Of a DNA stretch of 64,000 nucleotides, positions 37,367 through 46,084 are shown piece by piece. The DNA comes from Cupriavidus sp. D39 (GTDB lineage: Bacteria > Pseudomonadota > Gammaproteobacteria > Burkholderiales > Burkholderiaceae), in the NCBI RefSeq assembly GCF_026627925.1, contig NZ_JAPNLE010000009.1, positions 5,146,001 through 5,210,000 of the forward strand. The letters run 5' to 3'. Under the pieces are notes generated by a model. The model saw only the letters and a program-made list of their open reading frames with translations. It was not told the DNA's origin and searched no databases. Positions within the stretch are counted from its first letter, which is position 1, and the number at the start of each line of letters is the position of its first letter. The position numbers and the translations under genes were made by a program.

Positions 37367-38925
37367 TCAGGGCAGCGTGTTGGAGGATGTCAGCAATCCA
37401 GCTCTGTCCAGACCCTTCGCGATGCGGCCCAGATCCTCCGGATTCCTGAAGGGCATACGGGCGATGCGATCGGCGAACGAGTAGGCCGGGTTGATGGCGA
37501 TGAGCTCGTCCCAGACGCCACGCGCTTCGTCGAGATATCCAAGGTTCCCGAGTGCCGAAGCGAGATAAGCCCGGCTCATGTCTGTCTGAGGGACAAGGAG
37601 GATGCGCTCCCGCAGGATCGCTACGGCTGTTTCATAGTCGCCGGCAACGATATGGGCCACGCCAAGATGGTGCAGATAGCCCTGGGTGAAATAGGGATCG
37701 AGCCGCATGGCCCGCTCCAGATCGCGAATCGCCACCCGAGGGTGCCCCGAATAGATATTCAGCGTTGCCCGGAGAGACAGTGCTGGGGCGAAATTCGGGT
37801 TGAGCGAGAGCGCTTCGTCGACTTCGAGAGCCCAGCGCCTAAAGTCTTTCCGGTACATCGCGACCAATGCGGCCACGCCGTGCGCGAACGGCTCGCCCGG
37901 GTCGCGCACGATCGCTTTGTCGACCAGATCCTCGGCTTCGGCGAGCGAGCGTTCGGGGTCGTCGGTCCAGCGGTTGTAATAGGCATGGGCGAGGGCCATG
38001 CCTAGCGCCGCATAGGGGGCCGGATAGTCGGGATCGAGCGCGATCGCCTGCCGGAACAGGTCGCTCGTTCGCTCGAAGACGGCGACATTCTGCGTCGCGC
38101 CCCGCTGCATCGCTCGGCCTCGCAGGAAGCACTGGTAGGCTTCCATATGCGTCGTTCCACCGGATGCAACGCCGGGGCATAGGGCGACCTCAACTGGGCT
38201 CAACGCGGCGCTTAGCTCAGCAACGATCTTTCGAGCGATCTCGTCCTGCACCGCGAACATGTCATGAAGTTCCCGGTCGTATCGTTCGGCCCACAAATGG
38301 CTACCGCTCACCCCATCACTCAATTGCGCGACCACGCGGATGCGGTCGCCGCTCTTCCGAATACTCCCTTCGACGATGTAGCGGGCGCCGAGCTCGCTGG
38401 CGATGCGTCGCACGTCCATGGGCTTGCCCTTGTAGGCAAAGCTGGAGCTTCGGGCGATCACGATCAGGCCCGGGAACTTCGATAACGTCGTGATGATCTC
38501 GTCGGCCAGCCCGTCGGCGAAGAAGTCCTGATCGGTATCGTTGCTGAGATTGGCGAACGGGAGGATCGCCAGCGACGGCTTTGGTGAAGGCTGGTCGACA
38601 GCGTCTTCGGACGTCGTAATCGAGCCCTTAAAACAATATCCAATGCGCGCAATGGTGGTGATCCACACCTCGCCATCGGGCGCGAGGCCAACCGCCTTTC
38701 GCAGCAGAGCGATCTGGACCGAAAGATTGCTCTCCTCGACGACGGTCCCAGGCCAGGCCGCGTCCATGAGCTCCGCTTTGGTGACAATCTCTCCCTGCCG
38801 CTTGAGCAGAGCGGCCAACAGCAAGATGCCCCGGCGCCCAACCGCCACGCGCTCCCCTTCCGCTGCAGCGTCCCGTTGTCGAGATTGAGTAAGAACGGCG
38901 CGAAGGTGAAACGCTGTCCCTGCAT
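37367..38925 (-). CDS. CadC-like winged-helix regulator with TolB-like and TPR domains, one frameshift
   Basis: About 519 residues after repair. The OmpR-type winged helix occupies residues 1-100: 'MQGQRFTFAPFLLNLDNGTL' joins 'VAVGRRGILLLAALLKRQGE' if one base is added at CCCC 38854-38857. A TolB-N-like domain follows ('SLAILPFANLSNDTDQDFFA', 'VEGSIRKSGDRIRVVAQL'), then TPR-type helical repeats to the end. No transmembrane helix is evident, unlike true CadC. It is divergent from two alpha/beta hydrolase genes and probably regulates them. Confidence 0.8.
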
Positions 38926-39090
38926 ATGACTCCGTGCTGCAACGGTTTTGGGAATTATTCGGACATTATTCGGCAGCCCTTCAATACTCCAGCGCTTGCT
39001 GTCGCGATACTGCTCCACGCCGCGGCCCTTTGGTCCATTTTGGCAGCCGCAGAAAAACGGGCCGCCGTACAAAAAGGGGAGGCAGACGAA

Positions 39091-39864
39091 ATGACAATCC
39101 TACCATCGCCCGCGCCGTCAGTCGCGAGCCAGACGGCCATCGTGCTCGTGCATGGCGGCTTCGTGGATGGCTCCGGCTGGGAAGGCGTCTACAAGATCCT
39201 GAAGAGGGACGGCTACGACGTCAATGTGGTTCAGAACGACACCCGATCGCTTGCCGGCGACGTGGCGGGGACCCATGCCGCCATCGACGCGCAGGACAAG
39301 CCGGTGATCCTGGTCGGCCATTCCTATGGCGGGGTGGTCATCACGGAGGCTGGCAACCATGCCAAGGTGGCGGGGCTGGTCTATATCACGGCGTTTGCAC
39401 CGGACGCTGGCGAGTCCGTCGCGACGCTGATCGCCAATCCCGCGCCAGGCGCGCCGGTTCCTCCGATCCTGCCGCAGCAGAACGGGTTTCTCCTGCTGGA
39501 CAAGACGAAATTCGCCGAGGCCTTCGCGGCGGATCTCGACCCTGCCAAGGCGGCCTTCATGGCCGACTCCCAGATCCCGTGGGGCCCGGACGCACTGAAT
39601 GGCGCGGCCACCGTTGCGGCCTGGAAGACGAAGCCGAGCTGGTATCTGGTCGCCAAAGACGATCGAATGATCCCGCCCGACGCTCAGCGCGCCATGTCAG
39701 AGCGTGCCGGTTCCACCGCCGTCGAGCTCGAGGGAAGCCATGTGATCTATATGTCTCAGCCCGGTGGTGTGGCCGAACTGATCGAGGCGGCCGCCGAAGC
39801 GGTCACGGTTTCCGGGAGCACAAGTTCCGCAGTGCAATTGACCTCGGACAGCAGTAACGCCTGA
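39091..39864 (+). CDS. Alpha/beta hydrolase, first of two paralogues
   Basis: A 257-residue hydrolase. Oxyanion loop 'VLVHGGFVDGSGWEGVY', nucleophile elbow 'LVGHSYGGVVITEAG' (Ser), acid in 'KDDRMIPPDAQR', His in 'GSHVIYMSQPGG'. It belongs to the small salicylate-esterase/hydroxynitrile-lyase-like group. Start set at ATG 39091 with GGGGAGG 9-15 bases upstream; the longer frame adds an unrelated stretch overlapping the divergent regulator's 5' region. No signal peptide from this start. Its neighbour at 39906 is a close paralogue. Substrate unknown. Confidence 0.82.
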   Translation: MTILPSPAPSVASQTAIVLVHGGFVDGSGWEGVYKILKRDGYDVNVVQNDTRSLAGDVAGTHAAIDAQDKPVILVGHSYGGVVITEAGNHAKVAGLVYITAFAPDAGESVATLIANPAPGAPVPPILPQQNGFLLLDKTKFAEAFAADLDPAKAAFMADSQIPWGPDALNGAATVAAWKTKPSWYLVAKDDRMIPPDAQRAMSERAGSTAVELEGSHVIYMSQPGGVAELIEAAAEAVTVSGSTSSAVQLTSDSSNA

Positions 39865-39905
39865 CGAGCACACACTTCCATCACACTTTATCAATGAGGT
39901 ATCAG

Positions 39906-40689
39906 ATGCGACCCAATTCTTTCTCCTCCTGGCGCACCGTTCTTGGCATGCTGGGCTTTACGTCACTGGCCATCGGCGTCATGGCGCCAAGCCCTGCCGC
40001 GGCCGAGCGTGTCAACAACGTGGTGCTCGTCCACGGCGGCTTCGTCGACGGTGGTGGCTGGGAATCGGTATACAAGCTCCTGAAGGCCAAAGGCCTCAAT
40101 GTCAGCATTGTTCAAAACCCCACGACGTCGCTCGCGGCCGACGTGGCTGCCACCAAAGCGGTGGTGGACGCGCAAGACGGCCCCGTGGTTCTGGTGGGCC
40201 ATTCGTACGGGGGGTGGTCATCACGGAGGCCGGCAATGACCCCAATGTCTCGCGCCTGGTCTACATTGCGGCGTTTGCCCCGGACAACGGCGAATCCGTT
40301 CAAAAACTGATCGCCAATCCCCTCCTGGCGCTCCGGTGCCCCCATCCTGCCGCCGGTCAATGGCTTCCTGATGCTGGACAAGACGAAGTTCGCTGCGGCC
40401 TTCGCTGGCGACGTAAAAGCTGAACGTGCCGCCTTCCTGGCGAACGCCCAGGTGCCATGGGGCGTGGACGCTCTGGCTGGTGAAGTCGCCTCGGCTGCCT
40501 GGCGTACGAAGCCGAGCTGGTACCTGGTCACCAAAGACGACAAGATGATTCCACCGGACGCTCAGCGCGCGATGTCCAAGCGCGCCGGCGCCACGGTGGT
40601 TGAAACTCCGGGGAGCCATGCCGTAGTACGAGTCGAAGCCTGCTGCTGTCGCGGCCCTCATCGAGCGGGCCGCTACTTCGAAAAACTAG
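39906..40689 (+). pseudogene. Alpha/beta hydrolase, second paralogue, four indels
   Basis: Closely similar to the preceding protein. The signal peptide ('VLGMLGFTSLAIGVMAPSP', ending AAA) is followed by 'NNVVLVHGGFVDGGGWESVY' and 'VLVGHSYGG'. The frame breaks at GGGGGG 40209-40214, CCCC 40319-40322 and CCCCC 40339-40343 (each short by one base), and near 40626 (one base extra). Repair gives 261 residues including 'KDDKMIPPDAQRAMSKRAG' and an end in 'ALIERAATSKN'. Start at ATG 39906 is supported by GAGG. A periplasmic version of the first hydrolase. The breaks may be sequence errors. Confidence 0.75.
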
Positions 40690-40708
40690 GCACAGCGCAA
40701 AGCGCATG

Positions 40709-40741
40709 ACGCCCTTCGAGCTGAGCCTTGAAGGGCGTTTT
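40709..40741 (+). terminator. Intrinsic terminator after the second hydrolase
   Basis: ACGCCCTTC-N12-GAAGGGCGTTTT stem-loop 20 bases past the stop codon. Confidence 0.8.
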
Positions 40742-41009
40742 GCCAAGCGGGCCTTACAAGTCACGTCCACGCAAGTCTCTTGCGGCAGCATGACAGGGTC
40801 CAGCAGCCGCTCCAGGGACAGGAACCGTACGCGCTGGCACGGCCGGCAGCTTCGGGGTGTCGCGGTCGGCTTCCTCCTGGTTGCAGATGGCGGCGCCGCG
40901 AGGTGCGTGACCTGAGACGAAGGCGGCGGCCGCTGAACTTTGGATCTCGCGCCAGGCGTTGTATCGCATTCTGGCGACTGCCGGCACTATCGACCCTCCC
41001 CACTGGACT
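40742..41009. other. Non-coding stretch upstream of the phosphatase pair
   Basis: No convincing gene. A minus-strand frame (40754-40987) is open but has no ribosome site and biased composition. Confidence 0.4.
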
Positions 41010-41027
41010 ATGACAGTTTAGTGACTG
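41010..41027 (-). promoter_or_regulatory. Pho-box-like site upstream of the alkaline phosphatases
   Basis: On the minus strand CAGTCAC-TAAA-CTGTCAT matches two PhoB half-sites (CTGTCAY) with the standard 4-base gap, at 6/7 and 7/7. It lies about 85 bases before the first phosphatase start, in reversed orientation to that gene. Confidence 0.55.
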
Positions 41028-41110
41028 CCTGATCTAAAACTAGGTGTTCATGTAATTCTCCTGCCACATTCCTACCGCATCCTCCTGGCGAACTCAACAG
41101 GGGAGCAATC

Positions 41111-42567
41111 ATGAGAAAAAGCCAATACTGGTGGCGGCGATGATGTCGATGGCCTTGGCTGCATGCGGTAGCGATGGCGACAGCGCCAGCAATGGCGGTG
41201 CCGGCAAGGCTGCCATACCCGCCACGGCGCCAACCAAGAACGTAGTGTTCTTCCTCGGCGACGGCATGGGCCTGGCCACGATGACCGCGGCGCGCATCTA
41301 CAAGGTGGGCGAGGATGGCGAGCTGACCATGGACACGCTGCCGGAAACCGGCTTCGTCCGCACTTACTCGAATAACGCCCAGGTCACGGACAGCGCGCCT
41401 TCCATGGCGGCCTACATGACCGGCGTGAAGATGAACAACGAGGTTATCTCCATGTCGGCGGACACCAGCGCCTTCGACATCAATGGCAAGGATTACCTGT
41501 CGGGCGCCGACAGCACCTGTCCCACCTCAGGCAATGGCACCAGTGTGCCGACCTTGCTGGAGCAGATGAAGGCCGCGGGCTACGGTACCGGCGTGGTCAC
41601 CACCACCCGCATCACCCACGCCACCCCGGCAGCTACCTACGCGCATATCTGCCACCGCGACGGCGAGAACACCATCGCCGCCCAGATCGTGCCCAACGGC
41701 CCGGGCTACAACACCGCGCTCGGCGATGGCGTCGACGTGATCTTCGGTGGCGGCCGCAAGCACTTCCAGCCGACGACCGTCAGCGGCGGCGCGCGTACCG
41801 ACAAGCGAGACCTGCTGGCCGAGCTCAAGACCGCGGGCTACACCTACGCGGCCAACCGTGCCGACTTCGACAAGATCGATCCGGCGTCGGCCAAGAAAAC
41901 GGTGGGCCTGTTTACCGCCAGCCACATGGCCTACGACCTGGATCGGGTGCCCGCCGACGAACCCAGCCTGGCCGATATGACCGGCAAGGCGATCGACCTG
42001 CTGGCAGCGAAGAAGAAGGGCTTCTTCCTGATGGTCGAGGGCGGCCGGATCGACCATGCGCTGCACGAGACCACCGCGCGCAAGGCGCTGCAGGATACGG
42101 CCGCGTTCGACGATGCCATCAAGTCTGCCATCGCCAAGCTCAACGTCATCGACCCGGGCCTGAAGAATACGCTGATCGTGGTGACCGCCGACCATGACCA
42201 CACCCTGGTGCTCAACGGCTACGCCAAGCGCACCGGCCCGACCAGCGACAGCAACCCCGGCGTGCTGGGCTTGCTGAAGAACTATGTCACCGGCGCCTAC
42301 AACACCGACACCACCGGCAACCCGTTCACCATCATCGGCTTCGGCAACGGCGAGAACCGCCCGGCCGCGCGTGGCGCGCTCACCGATGTCCAGGTGTTCG
42401 ACAAGTCCTACCACCAGGAAGCGGTCATTCCGATGGCCGCGGGCGGCGAAACGCACGGTGGCACCGATGTCTTCATCGGTGCATTGGGCAACGGCGCGAG
42501 CAATTTCACCGGGGTGATGGACAACACGGAAGTGTTCGGCCTGATCAAGAAATCATTGGGTCTGTGA
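41111..42567 (+). CDS. Alkaline phosphatase (PhoA family) lipoprotein, frameshift in signal peptide
   Basis: Phosphomonoesterase of about 485 residues. The metal site is 'NVVFFLGDGMGLATMTAARI' and the nucleophile motif 'TDSAPSMAAYMTG' (Ser of DSA); 'EGGRIDHALHET' and 'VVTADHDHTLVLNGY' supply further Zn ligands. ATG 41111 runs into a stop after ten codons. Adding one A to the run at 41116-41120 gives 'MRKKPILVAAMMSMALAAC' followed by GSDG, a complete lipoprotein signal with lipobox LAAC. It is probably PhoB-controlled and forms a tandem pair with the next gene. Confidence 0.87.
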
Positions 42568-42591
42568 ACCCAACGCTGACGGAATAAAACC

Positions 42592-43980
42592 ATGAAAAAT
42601 ACGATGATCGGCCTGTCGGCTGCCGCGCTTGCCGCCGCCTGCCTCGCCACGCCCGCGCTGGCCGCGGGTGAAGCCCGCAACGTGATCTTCTTCCTTGGTG
42701 ATGGCATGGGCCCCACCACGGTCACCGCCTCGCGCATCTACAAGTATGGCGAGAGCGGCAAGCTGAACATGGAATCGCTCAAGCGCACCGCGCGCATCAA
42801 GACCTATTCGAACGATGCGCAGACCACCGACAGCGCGCCGTCGATGGCGGCCTACATGACCGGCGTCAAGATGAACAACGAAGTCATCTCGATGTCGGCC
42901 GACACCAAGGCCAGCGATGCCACCGGCAAGGGCTATGTGTCGGGCTCCGACACCACCTGCCCGGCAGGCAACGGCTCGCCGGTGACCACGTTGCTGGAGT
43001 TGTCCAAGGGCGCCGGCAAGGCGGTGGGGGCGGTCACCACCACGCGTGTCACACACGCCACGCCGGCAGCCACCTTCTCGCATATCTGCCATCGCGACGG
43101 CGAGAACCAGATCGCGGCCCAGGCCACGCCCGGCAACGTTCTCTTCAATCCTGCGCTCAAGGATGGCCTCGACGTGCTGCTGGGCGGCGGGCTGCGCCAC
43201 TTCATTCCCCTGGGCGCCCCCGGCACCAAGCGCACGGATGCCACCAACCTGACTGCACAATTCCAGAGCGCCGGCTACACCTATGTCAACACCGGCACGG
43301 CGCTGCGCGCGGTGGATCCTGCCGCCACCGGCAAGCTGCTCGGCCTGTTCAACCTCGACCACATGAACTACGAACTGGATCGGGTCAAGAACAACGTCGA
43401 CGAGCCTAGCCTGGCCGACATGACGGAGAAGGCCATCCGCGTCCTGGGCAAGAATCCCAAGGGCTATTTCTTGATGGTGGAAGGCGGCCGCATCGACCAC
43501 GCGCTGCACGGCACCAACGCCAAGCGCGCCCTGGAAGACACCATTGCCTTCGACGACGCCATCAAGCGCGCGCTGTCGATGGTCGACCTATCCAACACCC
43601 TGGTGGTGGTCACGGCGGATCATGACCACACCATGACCATCAATGGCTATTCGCATCGCGGCAACCCCATCCTGGGCAAGACCACCGATGTGAAGACCAA
43701 GCAGCCGCAGGCCGCGGCCGACGGCAAGCCTTATACGACCCTGGTGTTCGGCAACGGCGGTACCCCGCGCAAGCCGACGCGCGACGACCTGACCTCGGTG
43801 GACACCACGGATGATGCGTATCTGCAGGAAGTCGGTGTGTTGCTGGGCACCCCGGGCGCGGAAACTCATGGTGGCGGCGACGTGATGCTGTTTTCCGGCG
43901 GTGCGGGCAGCGGGCCGCTTAAGGGCACCATTGACAACACCAAGGTGTTTGGCGTGGTCAAGACGGCGCTGGGCTTCTAA
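42592..43980 (+). CDS. Alkaline phosphatase (PhoA family), periplasmic paralogue
   Basis: A 462-residue enzyme, 25 bases after the first phosphatase and strongly similar to it ('FFLGDGMGPTTVTASRIYKY', 'TDSAPSMAAYMTGVKMNNEV', 'MVEGGRIDHALHGTNAKRAL'). It has an ordinary Sec signal ('MIGLSAAALAAACLATPALA', residues 4-23) rather than a lipobox, so it should be free in the periplasm. The pair arose by tandem duplication and one copy became a lipoprotein. It is followed by a strong hairpin at 44011. Confidence 0.9.
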   Translation: MKNTMIGLSAAALAAACLATPALAAGEARNVIFFLGDGMGPTTVTASRIYKYGESGKLNMESLKRTARIKTYSNDAQTTDSAPSMAAYMTGVKMNNEVISMSADTKASDATGKGYVSGSDTTCPAGNGSPVTTLLELSKGAGKAVGAVTTTRVTHATPAATFSHICHRDGENQIAAQATPGNVLFNPALKDGLDVLLGGGLRHFIPLGAPGTKRTDATNLTAQFQSAGYTYVNTGTALRAVDPAATGKLLGLFNLDHMNYELDRVKNNVDEPSLADMTEKAIRVLGKNPKGYFLMVEGGRIDHALHGTNAKRALEDTIAFDDAIKRALSMVDLSNTLVVVTADHDHTMTINGYSHRGNPILGKTTDVKTKQPQAAADGKPYTTLVFGNGGTPRKPTRDDLTSVDTTDDAYLQEVGVLLGTPGAETHGGGDVMLFSGGAGSGPLKGTIDNTKVFGVVKTALGF

Positions 43981-44010
43981 CGCCGACGATCCGACGAACT
44001 GAGGTGCATT

Positions 44011-44035
44011 GCACGCCGGCACTCTGCCGGCGTGC
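44011..44035 (+). terminator. Perfect hairpin after the phosphatase pair
   Basis: GCACGCCGGCA-CTC-TGCCGGCGTGC, an 11-bp stem 30 bases past the stop. It lacks a T run, so the termination role is likely but not proven. Confidence 0.6.
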
Positions 44036-44109
44036 CCATATCCCGAGAACGAGATGCAAGCTTGCAGCATATCTGGCCGACCTACCACTCGGCCCATGGC
44101 CGCTTTTTA

Positions 44110-44800
44110 GTGCGCCGGACGATCTCTGTGCTAGGTGGCCTGCTGGTCTGCCTGGCCGCCATCGCGAGCCCCGCGGCGCTTGCCGCGTCAGCCAAGACAC
44201 CCTCGCGCTGCGCGTCGAGCATCAGCTCTCGTCGCATGGTAGTGACGGCGTCAAGCGCGACGTTGCCTTCGCGGAGCACGTCTACCGCTCCGGCGACGCT
44301 GTGTGGATCGAACGCGAACTGCCACCCGGGGCGGGGCATGCAGCTGAGCATGCCTCGGCCGGCGCCGGCCACAAGCATGCCGATCTGTCCACGGCGGCCC
44401 GTTGGATCGAACAAACGCCCGGGGGAAAGCTATCGGTGCGCTTGGTCAGCGATCCTTTGAAGAAGACCTTCGCTGTCAACCCGGCAGAATACGGCAATAT
44501 CGGCTTTGACGGCTCCTGGGCCACTGCCTACCATCTGCTGGATCCGGCTGCGCTCAAGAAAATGAAGGCGGTGGGGCCAGTACGCGGCGGCGCGCAGCAA
44601 TACGAATTGCGGCGCGCGGATGAATCCGTCATGGTTTTGTGGGACGTCGCGGGGCAGTTTCCGCGCTCAGTGCAGTCGCGCAGTGCCGGGGAAAGTCCAC
44701 CAAGTACACGCGGGTGACCGTCGTGGCCACACCGCAGCGCGCGCCATGGGCACGCACCGCGCACTACACGCGCGGCGAGTACACCGATCTCATGGACTGA
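44110..44800 (+). CDS. Hypothetical secreted protein, two frameshifts
   Basis: Repair yields about 230 residues: a signal peptide ('ISVLGGLLVCLAAIASPAAL', cleavage likely near 'AASA') and a mature part beginning 'QDTLALRVEHQLSSHGSDGV', with 'GGKLSVRLVSDPLKKTFAVN' and ending 'HYTRGEYTDLMD'. The breaks are one base short near 44192 (CC run) and at GGGG 44688-44691. The start is uncertain: GTG 44110 or an ATG nearby if a T run is also short. No family is recognised. It follows the phosphatase pair, so a role in phosphate nutrition is possible. Confidence 0.55.
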
Positions 44801-45234
44801 GGACGCTCACCTCGTGCAACGTGTACATCGCGCTCCCCGTGGGCGCCTGCGGACGCACGCGCGGTGGTGGTCGTGGTTTCAAGGGGGGCGGTGGCGGAGG
44901 CAGTTCCACACCCTGGGATAGGCTGTGCAAGAAATTGCTCAACCGACCCGCTGAGGTGACGCGCTCTTCGCAGCCGGGTCACAAGCGCGGCGCCTCGCCC
45001 AGTGGCCGCTCCCACCACTGGGCTCACGTCCATTCGCCGGATCAATCCTTCTCGATCCTTCTTTGATCAGCAGCCTGTATTACTCGCGGACGAAGCGCGC
45101 TCCGGTAGTGGGCCGTACGGCACGCAGACGACGGCACGCAGACGATTGGCCCCGGGAATCGGTGAAGAACTTTTTTGCGTGTTTTCTTTTGAGGGGGGTG
45201 AATCGCCGGGACTGGAGGGCCGACAGAAGCGGAG
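44801..45234. other. Intergenic stretch before the right tRNA-Lys repeat
   Basis: 434 bases without a recognisable gene; no transposase or integrase remnant is visible. A CG-rich stretch with repeated 'GGTGG/GGCGG' motifs lies at about 44860-44900. Confidence 0.4.
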
Positions 45235-45241
45235 CGCCAAT

Positions 45242-45277
45242 GGAAAAAGCCGGAAGCATTGCTGCTTTCCGGCTTTT
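45242..45277 (-). terminator. Intrinsic terminator of tRNA-Lys (right copy)
   Basis: Same GCCGGAA/TTCCGGC stem and T tract as at 20840-20874. Confidence 0.85.
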
Positions 45278-45286
45278 AGAATTCGC

Positions 45287-45362
45287 TGGTGGGGCGTGAG
45301 TGACTCGAACACTCGACCTACGGATTAAGAGTCCGCTGCTCTACCAACTGAGCTAACGCCCC
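45287..45362 (-). tRNA. tRNA-Lys (anticodon CTT), right copy
   Basis: Identical in sequence to 20883-20958. It keeps all cloverleaf pairs and an encoded CCA, so both copies should be functional. It has a separate, stronger promoter. Confidence 0.96.
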
Positions 45363-45375
45363 AACGAAGAAAAAG

Positions 45376-45403
45376 ATTGTATCACCGTTTTTGAGTTTGT
45401 CAA
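45376..45403 (-). promoter_or_regulatory. Promoter of right tRNA-Lys
   Basis: On the minus strand: consensus TTGACA, 16-base gap, TACAAT, about 14 bases before the tRNA 5' end. Closer to consensus than the promoter of the left copy. Confidence 0.75.
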
Positions 45404-45650
45404 ACCCCCTGCGTAATTTTTCCTGCGCGAGGGTGCTCTGGAAATGCCACGTGCGATTTCGCCGTCGTGCGTGCAACGCCCTGGCAGCCTTGTCCCCGCG
45501 CCATGCACCGAACACAGGCACTCACGCCGCGGGAACTCGCCCGAGGCTTCGGCAGTCTTGCTTGGGGGTGAGCGAGGCGTAGGCCTTTGCGGACGAGTCG
45601 GGCCGACCCATGTTAGGATGATTCTTCACTTGCAATGGAGGGCTGCACCG

Positions 45651-45914
45651 ATGGATATCAAGTTCCAAGAGCAAGAGCGTTACGATATCAACAATGAAGG
45701 CTTGCTATTTCACGCCGTTGTCGACGGCCAACCAGTCACCTGCGTGGTGACCCGTGAAGCGCTGTGGGAAGGCTTCAGTGCCGACCAGGTGTTGTCGCTG
45801 GAAGAGGCATTCCGCGCCGGACGTGAAACCATCGAGCGTGCTGCGGTGGTGCTGATCGAGCAGGGTGCTGCCCAGCCAGTGGTAGTCAAGCGCGCCCATG
45901 TGGCGCCGCTCTGA
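45651..45914 (+). CDS. DUF1488 family protein
   Basis: An 87-residue small soluble protein: 'VVDGQPVTCVVTREALWEGF' and 'LEEAFRAGRETIERAAVVLI' match DUF1488, an uncharacterised family common in betaproteobacteria. ATG 45651 lies behind GGAGGG. It is transcribed alone. Confidence 0.75.
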   Translation: MDIKFQEQERYDINNEGLLFHAVVDGQPVTCVVTREALWEGFSADQVLSLEEAFRAGRETIERAAVVLIEQGAAQPVVVKRAHVAPL

Positions 45915-46084
45915 AGCGGATCCCAGTCCGGGCCGGTCATCGGTCCGATCCCGGGCTACCGCTTCAAGTCATTGCGGCTTCTCGCCGCCTGGCGCCGGTT
46001 TCCCGCCGGCGTTTCTCTTTTCATTCCCCCGCTCATCACTGATCTTCCCGGTCTCGCTGGTTGCATTGATCGCGCTGGCCACAC

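Larger units (their letters stand above)
45235..45369. repeat. Right 135-bp direct repeat containing tRNA-Lys
   Basis: Identical over all 135 bases to 20831-20965, and in the same orientation. The flanks are unrelated. Confidence 0.95.
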
